DNA of 64,000 nucleotides from Bacilli bacterium (GTDB lineage Bacteria; Bacillota_I; Bacilli_A; RF39; UBA660): positions 1 through 64,000 of the forward strand of contig JAFQCG010000003.1 of the NCBI GenBank assembly GCA_017416535.1, written 5' to 3'. Made by a program: the position numbers and the translations under genes. This document shows, in pieces, positions 15,518-24,637 of this stretch (position 1 is the stretch's first letter; each line of letters opens with the position of its first letter). Under the pieces are notes generated by a model. The model ran no database searches and was not told where the DNA came from. It worked only from the letters and a program-made list of their open reading frames with translations.

Positions 15518-18208
15518 ATGTTAAAAAATAAAAAAGGATTTACTTTTGTAGAAATCTTAGCGGCTATTACAATTTTAGGAATATTAACAGGAGTAGCAGT
15601 AGTTGCAGTAAGTAATATAATTGAAAACGGAAAAAAAGAACACTACGAAACAGCTGAAAAGAATTTATCATTAGCAGGCCAAAGTTATGTTCAAACAAAT
15701 AGAGCTTATTTACCAAAAGCAATAGGACAAAAAACTAAAATTAAGTTATCAACATTAGTAGAAAAAAATTATATTCAACCAATTAAAGATTATAGTGATA
15801 ATAATTGTGATATGGAAGCTTCATATGTTCAAGTATTTAAGTATTCACAAAATGATTATTCATATGTACCAGTTTTAAAATGTGGTTCTAACGGAGATGT
15901 ATATGACGGTACAAAAGATAGTGAAACAACATATGACCCTGAAATTACTGCACAAATTGTAGTTGATCAAGAAAATAGTTCAGCTGAGGCACAAGTAACA
16001 ATTCAAGGTAATGATAAACTTATGTCATATAGTTACATTGTATATAGAGGATCAAAAGAAGTAAAAAACTCAGGAAGTGTATCAGTAAAAGGATTTAAAG
16101 AAAGTGTATCATTTAAAATACCATTAACAGACTATACACCAGGAAAATTAAAAGTTGTAATTGCTGCAACAAACATTTATGGAAATGATGATACTTTAAC
16201 AGTAACAAAAACTGTTGCAGATACTAAAGCACCAACATGTATTATTAAATTAGAAGATGAAGTAACATCTGCTAAAGAATGGAAAACAGGAACAAGAAAA
16301 ATAACTGTTGGATGTGATGATGCGGATGGTTCTGGATGTGCAAGAGAGACATATTCTAAAACATTCAGAGGAACTATGAAAGATGGAGAAATTGTTATAG
16401 CTGATGAAGCAGGAAATCCAACAATATGTAAAGTAAGCGTATATATCGATAATAAAGAACCATCATGTACAAATAGTGGAGATTCCACAGAATGGATAAA
16501 TCAAAATAGGACAATTGAATATGGATGTAAGGATGGAGATCCTACAGATCCAACTAAGCAAGAGTCTGGATGTGATCCAAATAATGATGGAGGAGAAAGG
16601 GTATTCTCATCAACAACTAAAACTGCAAGTATAGCATCATATGTAATTAAAGATAAAGTTGGGAATACAAAAACATGTGCAGCAAGAACAGCAAATGTAT
16701 ATGTAGACAAAACTGCACCAACATGTACAAATAGTGGAGACTCAACAACATGGATCAAAAATAATAGAACACTTACATATGGATGTAGTGATTCGCATTC
16801 AGGATGTAATACATCATTCTCTGGTGGAACAAAAGTATTTGAGACATCAGTAAAACAAGGTACAGTAGAAGCATATACAATAAAAGATATCGCAGGAAAC
16901 GTTACTAACTGTCCTGCAAGAACAGCAAATGTATATATTGATAAAACAGCACCAAATTGTTCAAGCAGCGGAGGAAGTACTTCATGGACAGGATCAAATA
17001 AAACTATAACAGGAACATGTACTGATGAACATAGTGGATGTGCAGGTAATGTGACAAAAACTTATTCTACAACAACAAACACAACAACAGCATCACCTGG
17101 AACTGTATATGATAATGTAGGAAATTCAAAGGTTTGTCCATCGGATCAAACAGTTAAAGTTGATAAAACCCCACCTACAACACCAACATCTGGTGCAATT
17201 GGAGCAGTAAGTGGTTCATCAACTACAGGTTCAATTAAAACAGCAGCTGGTGGTTCAACAGATGCTCACTCAGGATTAAGTGGATATCGTTATTTGGTAA
17301 CTAACTCATCATCAACACCTGCAGCATCAAGTGTAACAAGTACATCATTAAACTTCACAAGAGCTTGTGGAACAAGTTATTATGCTTGGGCAGTAGCGAT
17401 TGATAATGTAGGAAATAAATCAGCAGTAAAATCACTTGGTTCAACAAGTGATGGAGCCAACTCATATAGTGGTTGGGGAAGTTGTTCTAAATCATGTGGA
17501 ACAGGTACTCAAACAAGAACTAACACGTGTAAATTAGTAACAACTGGATTAAGTCAAAATTGTAATACACAAAGTTGTTGTTCAAGTACAGAGGACTATA
17601 ATTGTACTTCATGGACTTGGTCAACGTGTACAGCAAAATGTGGTGGAGGAACACAATATCAATATAGATATTGTGATACTAAATCAACGTATAATGGTCA
17701 ACATTGTTCTGATGATCAATGGAGAACAAGATATAGCGGTTCATCTTGTAATGCACAAGGATGTTGTTCAAGTACTTATGCAGGAAGCTGGGGAAGTTAC
17801 GGAGGTTGTTCAGTAAGTTGTGGTGGAGGAACAAAATATAGATATCGACAATGGTACTCAAATTATGATGGACGTTGGTGTTCTGAAGAACGTGGAAGTG
17901 CCTCATGTAACACACATTCATGTGCACCATCAATAACATGTTCAGTAGGAACATATGGAGATGCAACAAAGAGTAATATATTTACAACAACAAACTCTGT
18001 ATCTGGACACTGGTATTATTGTAAAGTTGGAAGTTATGCAACAAAAACATGGAGTAGTGGAGTTGCAACAGATAACTACAATACAGGAGCAGGACGTATT
18101 TATAAAGATGGAAATTATAAATGGTACTTAAAACGTTGGTCAATAGTTGGAACTACCGGACAAACCATTGGTAATGGAAATGTATCTAACTCATGCTATA
18201 GTTCGTAA
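15518..18208 (+). CDS. Prepilin-type surface protein with Cys-rich Ig-like modules and three thrombospondin type 1 repeats
   Basis: 896 residues. The N-terminus KNKKG-FTFVEILAAITILGI is a type IV prepilin signal: cleavage after Gly7, Phe at +1, Glu at +5, then one hydrophobic helix. Residues ~230-560 hold repeated Ig-like modules of ~60-80 residues, each starting DKTAPTC-like and containing paired Cys. Residues ~649-800 hold three thrombospondin type 1 modules (WGSCSKSCGTGTQTR; WSTCTAKCGGGTQYQYR; a third with GGCSVSCGGGTKYRYR). The last ~95 residues are unfamiliar. It is probably displayed on the surface as a pilus-like tip or pseudopilin-anchored adhesin. No pilus assembly genes lie in the window. 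Cotranscription with the next two genes is likely. Confidence 0.8.
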   Translation: MLKNKKGFTFVEILAAITILGILTGVAVVAVSNIIENGKKEHYETAEKNLSLAGQSYVQTNRAYLPKAIGQKTKIKLSTLVEKNYIQPIKDYSDNNCDMEASYVQVFKYSQNDYSYVPVLKCGSNGDVYDGTKDSETTYDPEITAQIVVDQENSSAEAQVTIQGNDKLMSYSYIVYRGSKEVKNSGSVSVKGFKESVSFKIPLTDYTPGKLKVVIAATNIYGNDDTLTVTKTVADTKAPTCIIKLEDEVTSAKEWKTGTRKITVGCDDADGSGCARETYSKTFRGTMKDGEIVIADEAGNPTICKVSVYIDNKEPSCTNSGDSTEWINQNRTIEYGCKDGDPTDPTKQESGCDPNNDGGERVFSSTTKTASIASYVIKDKVGNTKTCAARTANVYVDKTAPTCTNSGDSTTWIKNNRTLTYGCSDSHSGCNTSFSGGTKVFETSVKQGTVEAYTIKDIAGNVTNCPARTANVYIDKTAPNCSSSGGSTSWTGSNKTITGTCTDEHSGCAGNVTKTYSTTTNTTTASPGTVYDNVGNSKVCPSDQTVKVDKTPPTTPTSGAIGAVSGSSTTGSIKTAAGGSTDAHSGLSGYRYLVTNSSSTPAASSVTSTSLNFTRACGTSYYAWAVAIDNVGNKSAVKSLGSTSDGANSYSGWGSCSKSCGTGTQTRTNTCKLVTTGLSQNCNTQSCCSSTEDYNCTSWTWSTCTAKCGGGTQYQYRYCDTKSTYNGQHCSDDQWRTRYSGSSCNAQGCCSSTYAGSWGSYGGCSVSCGGGTKYRYRQWYSNYDGRWCSEERGSASCNTHSCAPSITCSVGTYGDATKSNIFTTTNSVSGHWYYCKVGSYATKTWSSGVATDNYNTGAGRIYKDGNYKWYLKRWSIVGTTGQTIGNGNVSNSCYSS

Positions 18209-18227
18209 TTAAAATTAGGAGGTCAAT

Positions 18228-19127
18228 ATGAAAAAAAATAGTAAAATAATAATAGTATTAATATTAGTTATCTTAGCTGGGCTTCTAGTTTTCTTAGGAA
18301 CACAACAAATGGAAAAACCAGGAAAGAAGGAGGAAACTGAAAAAGAACAACAGGAACCTCCTATTCCTGAATATGAATATTTAGATGAAAATCAAAAATA
18401 TGTAATAGATAATATTGTTAGTTTAAATGAATATATGACTGACCCAACAAAAACAAGAAAAGATTTTGGGAAACTAACAAATAATGAATCTAAATTTTAT
18501 CAACCAATGGTAGGAAAAGAAGCTTATCATAGTTACGGAATAACTGAAATATTTGAATCAACAGTTAAAAATCAATTAGCAAGTTATATAACAGCTCAAA
18601 AAGTTTATATAACAAAATTAGAAAAACTTATAAAAGCAACTTATAAATATGAATTAGTCGGAATACCATTATATACAGAAAAACAAGATCAACTAATGCA
18701 ACAAATAAAAGTAACACCATTTAATTATGAATTATATGAAAAAGACTTAACAACAATTCAAGAATATTTATTAAAACAAATTAATAAAGAAAATCTTGAA
18801 GAAACAGCAGAAGATGAAATCTTTAGATATAAGAGTAGAATTAAAGCAATGGATATCTTAAATAATCAATTAGACAATTATAAACCAGATGAAACAATAG
18901 AAACAAATATTGTATATAATGTAAAAGACAAAAAAGATTGTTATTCTTGTATGTTTTATATGAACTATGCAAGAGGTGTATACTCAACAAAGAATATAAA
19001 AGGTACAGAAGTAGTATATGAAAAAAATAAAACTCAAAGGCTAAAAAACATAATTACAAAAGCAAAAGAAGACAAAATTTATGATTCTAATGACCCTTTA
19101 AAATTAGGAAGTCAAATTAAGGAGTAG
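18228..19127 (+). CDS. Membrane-anchored extracytoplasmic protein, unknown
   Basis: 299 residues; AGGAGG before the ATG. One N-terminal membrane helix (SKIIIVLILVILAGLLVFLG), no lipobox, then a Glu/Pro linker (KEEQQEPPIPEYEY) and a helical domain rich in Lys, Glu and Tyr. A pair of Cys (DCYSCMFY) lies at ~245. It sits 19 bases after the prepilin-thrombospondin gene and two bases before the next gene, so it is very likely part of the same transcript, perhaps an assembly or anchoring partner. No known domain is recognised. Confidence 0.65.
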   Translation: MKKNSKIIIVLILVILAGLLVFLGTQQMEKPGKKEETEKEQQEPPIPEYEYLDENQKYVIDNIVSLNEYMTDPTKTRKDFGKLTNNESKFYQPMVGKEAYHSYGITEIFESTVKNQLASYITAQKVYITKLEKLIKATYKYELVGIPLYTEKQDQLMQQIKVTPFNYELYEKDLTTIQEYLLKQINKENLEETAEDEIFRYKSRIKAMDILNNQLDNYKPDETIETNIVYNVKDKKDCYSCMFYMNYARGVYSTKNIKGTEVVYEKNKTQRLKNIITKAKEDKIYDSNDPLKLGSQIKE

Positions 19128-19129
19128 TT

Positions 19130-19591
19130 ATGAATAAGAAAATTACAATAATTACAATAGTAGTTGGATTAATAATTTTAATAGCTGGTATAGTATTAGC
19201 ACTTAATATTAGTGATGGTACTACATCCAAAAAGGAAGATGAAGTTAAACAGGCTGCAAAAAGAATAATGAATGGAAAAATTACAAATGTAGATGAAAGA
19301 ATTTCTAAAGCAAGAACATATGAAGGTTTAGAAGTAAAAGACTCTATAATTTATACAGATGAAAAAGATGCATATCTTCAAGCAATTATAATAAATCCAA
19401 CAGATAAGAAAATAGAAAAGAAAAGGGTAACTATCAAGTTTTATAAAGGTAAAAAGGAATTAGATGTCCTTGAATGTTTAATACCAGCAGTTGACGCAAA
19501 TGGAAGTATCACATTTGAATGTGGACAACCAGTACCAGGTATCATTGATGCAACAGATTTTAAAATAACAAAAGCTCAAGAAGGATTATAA
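19130..19591 (+). CDS. Membrane-anchored beta-rich protein, unknown
   Basis: 153 residues; AAGGAG before the ATG. An N-terminal helix (ITIITIVVGLIILIAGIVLA) is followed by a domain with alternating strands (DAYLQAIIINPTDKK, KRVTIKFYKGKKEL, GSITFECGQPV) that looks like an FxLYD- or Ig-like beta sandwich with two Cys. It is the last gene of the first surface unit and ends at a terminator. The architecture suggests an extracytoplasmic accessory protein for the flanking prepilin-like adhesins; function is inferred from location only. Confidence 0.6.
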   Translation: MNKKITIITIVVGLIILIAGIVLALNISDGTTSKKEDEVKQAAKRIMNGKITNVDERISKARTYEGLEVKDSIIYTDEKDAYLQAIIINPTDKKIEKKRVTIKFYKGKKELDVLECLIPAVDANGSITFECGQPVPGIIDATDFKITKAQEGL

Positions 19592-19619
19592 AAAGTGGAT
19601 TTGTAAATCTACTTTTTTA
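19591..19619 (+). terminator. Rho-independent terminator
   Basis: AAAGTGGATTT, short loop, AAATCTACTTTTTT (one G-T pair in the stem). Confidence 0.65.
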
Positions 19620-19690
19620 TTTGTTTAAAACCTTGAAAATACATAGAAAAGAATATAAAATTATATTGTATAAAATCTGGAAGTGATAAT

Positions 19691-21733
19691 ATGAAAAAAA
19701 ATAAAAAGGGATTTACTTTAATAGAAATTCTAGCAGCAATAACAATTCTAGGAATAATAACTGGAATTGCTTATGTTTCTGTTTCTAATATAATTGGTAG
19801 AGGAAAACAAGAACACTATAAGACTGCAGAAGACAGTATGACTCTAGCAGGACAAACTTATGCTCAAACAAATAGAGAGGTACTACCAAAAGCAGTAGGA
19901 CAAAAAACTAAAGTATATTTATCAACTCTTGTTGAAAAAAAATATATTCAACCAATTGCAGATTACAATAATAAAGATTGTAATTTAACAGAATCATATG
20001 TTGAAATATATAAATATTCTCAAAATGAATATACATACACTGCATATTTAAAATGCCCTAATTATTCAAATGAAAAAGAACTTGAAGAAAAAACACCAAA
20101 TATTGAAGCAGACTTTATTATTGATGAAGAAAATAGTAAAGCAGAAGCAAAAATTACATTTGAAGGGAATGAAAAACTAAGAAGTTATAGTTATATAATT
20201 TATAAAGGTACAAAAGAAGTAAAAAATACTGGTAATGTAGTTGTAAAAGGAAATAAGGAAAATTTAACTTTAACAATTCCTTTAACAAACTATACTCCAG
20301 GAAATATAAAAATAGTTTTAAACGCTACAAATAGTCATGGAAATAATAGTACTAAAACAATCATTAGAAATATTGCTGATACAAAGAAACCAACATGTAT
20401 TATTAAACTTGAAGATAATTCATCATCAAAAAAAACTTGGACAAAAGATCCAAGAAAAATAACAGTAGGATGTGAAGATGGTGATGGTACTGGATGTGTA
20501 AAAGACGTTTATGAAAAAACATTCAGAACAACAACAGAGATTGGAAAAATAACAATCATGGATAATGCAGGTAATAAAACTAATTGTGATGTAAGTGTAT
20601 ATGTAGATACAACACCTCCAACATGTGAAGTATCTGGAGGAAACTCTACATGGATTAATAAAACTTCATCAACGACAAGTAGAACAATAACTGCAACATG
20701 TACTGATAATGAAAGTGATTGCAAAGTAAAAAAATTAGAACATGTATATTCTACAAATATTGATACTGAAACTGCTGGAGCAGCTGGGAATAACAACGGT
20801 GGAATAGTAGAAGATAATGCTGGAAATAAAACAACATGTGCAGCAAATCAAACAGTAAAAATAGATAAGAACCCTCCAACATGCAGTGTTTCAGGAGGAA
20901 GTTCATCATGGATTAATAAAAATTCAAATCCTGGAAGTAGAACAATAACAGCAAAATGTAGTGATACAGGAGGAAGTGAGTGTGCAACAGCAGATTTCTC
21001 TAAAGTTTATTCATCAAATATAAATACAACTACAGCAGGAGCTATTGGTAATGGCTCAGGTGGAAGTGTAAAAGATAAAGCAGGAAATGTAACAAATTGT
21101 AAAGCAAATCAAACAGTAAAAATTGATAAGAACCCTCCATCATGTAATGTATCAGGAGGAAGTACATCATGGATAAACAAAAGTTCATCACCTGGAAGTA
21201 GAACAATAACAGCAAAATGTAGTGATACAGGTGGAAGTAAGTGTGCAACAGCAGACTTCTCAAAAGTATATTCATCAGATATTAATACCACAACCGCAGG
21301 AGCTGTTGGGAATGGATCGGGTGGAAGTGTTAAAGATAATGCAGGGAACGTAACAAACTGTAAAGCAAATCAAACAGTAAAAATAGATAAGACTCCACCA
21401 ACTATATCTTGTAATGCATCTAATGCTTCAGTAAAATACTGTGACTCAGAAGTTTTAACAAGTAAATCAGGGTGTGCTGCATATGGTAAATTACCAAGAA
21501 AATCTTGTAGTGGTACAACATCAAACAATGTATTTACTGCAGGGGGTGGAGGTTCTATTTCAAGCAGAACAATGGAACACTGTGATGATACAGGAAACTG
21601 CACAAGTCCAAATTGGAAAAGAACTAGTGGAAGATGTGTTAATGCATACTGTACAACTAAAGTTACCGGAAAAGTATGTGATACAGCAGGAAACTGTGTG
21701 ACTAAAGTTTTTACATATTATTTAAAATACTAG
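19691..21733 (+). CDS. Prepilin-type surface protein with tandem Cys-rich Ig-like repeats
   Basis: 680 residues, a paralogue of the gene at 15518. It has the same prepilin signal (KNKKG-FTLIEILAAITILGI; cleavage after Gly, Glu at +5) and the same N-terminal domain (YVQTNR / YAQTNR, STLVEKKYIQPI). Then come Cys-containing Ig-like modules (DTTPPTC / DKNPPTC / DKTPPT openings), the last complete copies nearly identical, and a different Cys-rich C-terminus. It lacks the thrombospondin modules. GGAAGTGATAAT precedes the ATG. It has its own leader and terminator, so its dosage could differ from the first copy. Confidence 0.8.
   Translation: MKKNKKGFTLIEILAAITILGIITGIAYVSVSNIIGRGKQEHYKTAEDSMTLAGQTYAQTNREVLPKAVGQKTKVYLSTLVEKKYIQPIADYNNKDCNLTESYVEIYKYSQNEYTYTAYLKCPNYSNEKELEEKTPNIEADFIIDEENSKAEAKITFEGNEKLRSYSYIIYKGTKEVKNTGNVVVKGNKENLTLTIPLTNYTPGNIKIVLNATNSHGNNSTKTIIRNIADTKKPTCIIKLEDNSSSKKTWTKDPRKITVGCEDGDGTGCVKDVYEKTFRTTTEIGKITIMDNAGNKTNCDVSVYVDTTPPTCEVSGGNSTWINKTSSTTSRTITATCTDNESDCKVKKLEHVYSTNIDTETAGAAGNNNGGIVEDNAGNKTTCAANQTVKIDKNPPTCSVSGGSSSWINKNSNPGSRTITAKCSDTGGSECATADFSKVYSSNINTTTAGAIGNGSGGSVKDKAGNVTNCKANQTVKIDKNPPSCNVSGGSTSWINKSSSPGSRTITAKCSDTGGSKCATADFSKVYSSDINTTTAGAVGNGSGGSVKDNAGNVTNCKANQTVKIDKTPPTISCNASNASVKYCDSEVLTSKSGCAAYGKLPRKSCSGTTSNNVFTAGGGGSISSRTMEHCDDTGNCTSPNWKRTSGRCVNAYCTTKVTGKVCDTAGNCVTKVFTYYLKY
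20864..21385 (+). repeat. Two tandem 261-bp in-frame repeats
   Basis: Unit 1 is 20864-21124 and unit 2 is 21125-21385; each encodes 87 residues starting D-K-N-P-P. The two protein units differ at only a few positions (for example CSV/CNV, SNINTT/SDINTT). A more diverged 258-bp relative precedes them at 20606-20863. Confidence 0.85.
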
Positions 21734-21734
21734 T

Positions 21735-21765
21735 AAAAAGGATTATATATAATCCTTTTTTATTG
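21735..21765 (+). terminator. Rho-independent terminator
   Basis: AAAAAGGATTAT / ATAATCCTTTTTT inverted repeat just after the second prepilin-like gene. Confidence 0.75.
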
Positions 21766-21815
21766 TATACGAGTATAAAAACGTAGTATAATTAAGAAGC
21801 CAAAGAGGTGATAAG

Positions 21816-23213
21816 ATGACAAATACATTACTAATTAACAAAGAAAATAAAATTAAAGAATCATATTACAAAAAAGTAAAATTTGTAACAATTAAAGATT
21901 TAGAAAATAATGATATGCAAATAGAAGAAGAAACATATAAACAATTTCTAAAACTACAAGAATTCTTAAAAACAATTGGAATAGAAGTAGGAATAGACTC
22001 TGCGTATAGAAGCGAAGAAAGACAATTAGAACTTTATCATGAATTCATAGAAATGTATGGTAAAGAATATGCAGATAAGATTGTTGCACCAGTTGGTACA
22101 AGTGAACATCACACTGGTCTAGCAATAGATTTAGCTTTATTTGCAAACGGAGAATATCTAGATGCAGATATGGTTCATGAAGATCAAGAACCAATCTTTA
22201 AAGAATTACACAAACATTTAAAAGATTATGGTTTTATTTTAAGATATCCAGAAGGAAAAGAACATATTACAGGATATCCATATGAACCATGGCATATTCG
22301 TTATGTAGGAGAATTTGTCTCAAAAATCATCTATGAAAACAATTATACATTAGAAGAATATCATAAGGACTTTAGTGGAATAATCCTAGTTAATAAAGAA
22401 AAAAATATGACATCATTTGATGTAGTAAATGAAATAAGTCATCTGTTTGGAATTAAAAGAGTGGGACATACTGGAACATTAGACCCATTAGCAGAAGGAG
22501 TATTGGTAGTTGCTATAGGAAAAGCAACAAAAGTAGTAGAATTATTAACTGCTACATATAAAGAATATATCGCAACAGTAAAATTAGGCTTAAAAACAGA
22601 TACACTTGATATTACAGGAACAATATTAGAAGAACAAGAAGTACCAGAAATAAATAATTTAGAAGAAATTATAAACACATTTAAAAAGACTTATCTACAA
22701 GAAGTTCCAATATATTCAGCAGTAAAAGTAAATGGAAAAAAACTATATGAATATGCAAGAAATAATGAACAAGTAGAATTACCAAAAAAAGAAGTAACTA
22801 TCAAAGAGATAGAGTTATTAAATAAGAAAGGTAATGAATTTACCTTTAAAACTCTAGTATCAAAAGGTTGTTATATTAGAAGTTTGATTAATGATATAAC
22901 AATAGCTCTAAATACAATAGGAACAATGACATCTCTAGTAAGAACAAAACAAGGAAAAATCACTTTAGAAGACACAAATACTTTATCTGATATAAGAAAT
23001 AATAATTATAAAATATATAATATTGATCAAGTATTAGATATTAAAATAATTGAAGTAAATGAATCATTAGAACAAAAAATAAGAACAGGTCAAAAGATAA
23101 ATAATGATTTTAATATTAAAGATAAAGTAATATTTAAAAATAAAGACAACCAAATATTAGGAATATATGAAGAAAAAAATGGCATCTTATCTGTATGGAA
23201 AAACTTTGTCTAA
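21816..23213 (+). CDS. truB: Fusion of VanY-type D,D-carboxypeptidase and TruB tRNA pseudouridine-55 synthase
   Basis: 465 residues in one uninterrupted frame; AAGAGGTGATAAG before the ATG. Residues 1-184 form a VanY/DdlY peptidase domain with zinc motif S-E-H98-H-T-G-L-A-I-D105 and E157-P-W-H160, all ligands present, but no signal peptide. Residues 185-465 form TruB: GIILVNKEKNMTSFDVV, then GHTGTLDPLAEGVL with catalytic Asp223, KEYIATVKLG and VPIYSAVKVNGKKLYEYAR. TruB makes pseudouridine 55 in tRNA. Normally truB follows rbfA; here rbfA at 32.4 kb has none, so this fusion is probably the only copy nearby. A cytoplasmic VanY domain attached to a tRNA enzyme is unexpected. Confidence 0.85.
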   Translation: MTNTLLINKENKIKESYYKKVKFVTIKDLENNDMQIEEETYKQFLKLQEFLKTIGIEVGIDSAYRSEERQLELYHEFIEMYGKEYADKIVAPVGTSEHHTGLAIDLALFANGEYLDADMVHEDQEPIFKELHKHLKDYGFILRYPEGKEHITGYPYEPWHIRYVGEFVSKIIYENNYTLEEYHKDFSGIILVNKEKNMTSFDVVNEISHLFGIKRVGHTGTLDPLAEGVLVVAIGKATKVVELLTATYKEYIATVKLGLKTDTLDITGTILEEQEVPEINNLEEIINTFKKTYLQEVPIYSAVKVNGKKLYEYARNNEQVELPKKEVTIKEIELLNKKGNEFTFKTLVSKGCYIRSLINDITIALNTIGTMTSLVRTKQGKITLEDTNTLSDIRNNNYKIYNIDQVLDIKIIEVNESLEQKIRTGQKINNDFNIKDKVIFKNKDNQILGIYEEKNGILSVWKNFV

Positions 23214-23282
23214 CACCTATTTTTCTTTACAAAATAAAGAAAATATGATATAATATGTTCCACATATTGAGGGGGAGAAAAT

Positions 23283-24506
23283 ATGGAAAATTTTAAGGAT
23301 TATTATGTAATCTTAGGTGTGAGTAGAACTGCTAGCGAAGATGAAATAAAAAAAGCTTATAGAAATCTTGCTAAAGAGTACCATCCAGATAAACATCAAG
23401 GAGAAACACCTGAGCAAGTGGCATATTATGAAGGAAAGTTTAAAGAAGTGCAAGAAGCCTATGAACAAATAGGTAATGAATCAAAAAATAATAATCGTGC
23501 AGAGTACAATAAAAAGTATGATGCATACCAAGAAAGACAAGAAAGAAGACGTAAAGCACGTGAAGAACAATTTAGAAGTGAAAGAACAAGAACAGAAAGT
23601 TCTTCACAAAGACAAAGAACAACATCTCATACAAAGACAACACAACAAGAAAAAGTAGAAGAACCAAGTATGAGAAAATTTGCACAAGATATTAAGCAAG
23701 CTTGGCAAGAGGTAAGACAAGAAGAAAAGAAACAACCTTTCTTTAAGCGTCATAAAACTTTAAATGGTAAGATTTATCGTAACTTCCATAAAAAGAATGG
23801 AACAACAGCAGACGAAATTATATATGCTATGAAAAATGGTACATTACACATTTTTGCCGAAACCTTATTCCAATTAGAAAAACTAACTCACATTACAGAA
23901 GATTCTATTCCAAAATATATTCTTCGAAATCGTGCAGTTTTAGCAACAGTTTTAGCTTTTGTTATACTATTATCAGGAGCTGGACTTGGAAAAGGAGAAG
24001 TTCCACAAGTTGATGGAAATAAAGAATCATATTCTCAAAATACACCAAATCCTAATGATAAGACATATGAAGAAGAAACATATTATCAAGAAGATGAAGA
24101 AAATACTATAGATAATTATCAAGTATATAGAAAATACAAAGTAGAACAAGGTGATACATTATCAGAATTAGCAGAAGATGCTAATACAACAGTAAATGAA
24201 ATTATGAGAAGAAATGGTTTATCATCAACTACAATATTTGCTGGAAGTACAATTTATATACCATATAATATTGATGCAGAAGATTTAAGATATGCAACAG
24301 TTGCAGCATACTATCAACCAGGATCAAGTTTAAATGATTTTGCATCAAGATATAATACAACAGCAGATTCAATTTATACTTTAAATGAAGAAGCATTCGA
24401 AGATGGACAAGCAATAAGTGATACACTTTTAGTTCCAACATTCGCAACACAAAAAGAAATTAAAGAACAAAAAGAAGTAAAAACTTATGCTTATTCATAC
24501 GAATAA
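23283..24506 (+). CDS. J-domain protein with membrane helix and C-terminal LysM
   Basis: 407 residues; GAGGGGGAG before the ATG. Residues 3-75 are a DnaJ J-domain with HPD at 34-36 (YHPDKHQG), so it could stimulate Hsp70. A Arg/Gln/Glu-rich linker and an unknown domain (~150-215) follow, then one membrane helix (~217-236, [19 protein letters not shown]). The outer part begins with an acidic Asn/Glu linker and has a LysM domain (~285-328, [11 protein letters not shown] ... GSTIYIP) for peptidoglycan binding, with a second LysM-like segment after it. The topology is J-domain inside, LysM outside. No DnaJ zinc-finger or substrate domains are present. Confidence 0.8.
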   Translation: MENFKDYYVILGVSRTASEDEIKKAYRNLAKEYHPDKHQGETPEQVAYYEGKFKEVQEAYEQIGNESKNNNRAEYNKKYDAYQERQERRRKAREEQFRSERTRTESSSQRQRTTSHTKTTQQEKVEEPSMRKFAQDIKQAWQEVRQEEKKQPFFKRHKTLNGKIYRNFHKKNGTTADEIIYAMKNGTLHIFAETLFQLEKLTHITEDSIPKYILRNRAVLATVLAFVILLSGAGLGKGEVPQVDGNKESYSQNTPNPNDKTYEEETYYQEDEENTIDNYQVYRKYKVEQGDTLSELAEDANTTVNEIMRRNGLSSTTIFAGSTIYIPYNIDAEDLRYATVAAYYQPGSSLNDFASRYNTTADSIYTLNEEAFEDGQAISDTLLVPTFATQKEIKEQKEVKTYAYSYE

Positions 24507-24512
24507 TATAGA

Positions 24513-24545
24513 AAAAAAGAGATTACCAATGTAATTTCTTTTTTT
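24513..24545 (+). terminator. Rho-independent terminator
   Basis: AGAGATTAC-CAAT-GTAATTTCT with flanking A- and T-runs. Confidence 0.65.
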
Positions 24546-24637
24546 ATGTAAAGTAACAAAAAAAATTAGTATTATAGACCTTTAATCTGAAAAAAATATA
24601 TAGTATAATATTCTAAGAAAGATAGGGTTGTGATTAA

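Noticed and set aside
20606-21385. CRISPR array
   Set aside because: The repeats are long, in-frame 258-261-bp coding units without spacers; no cas genes are in the window.
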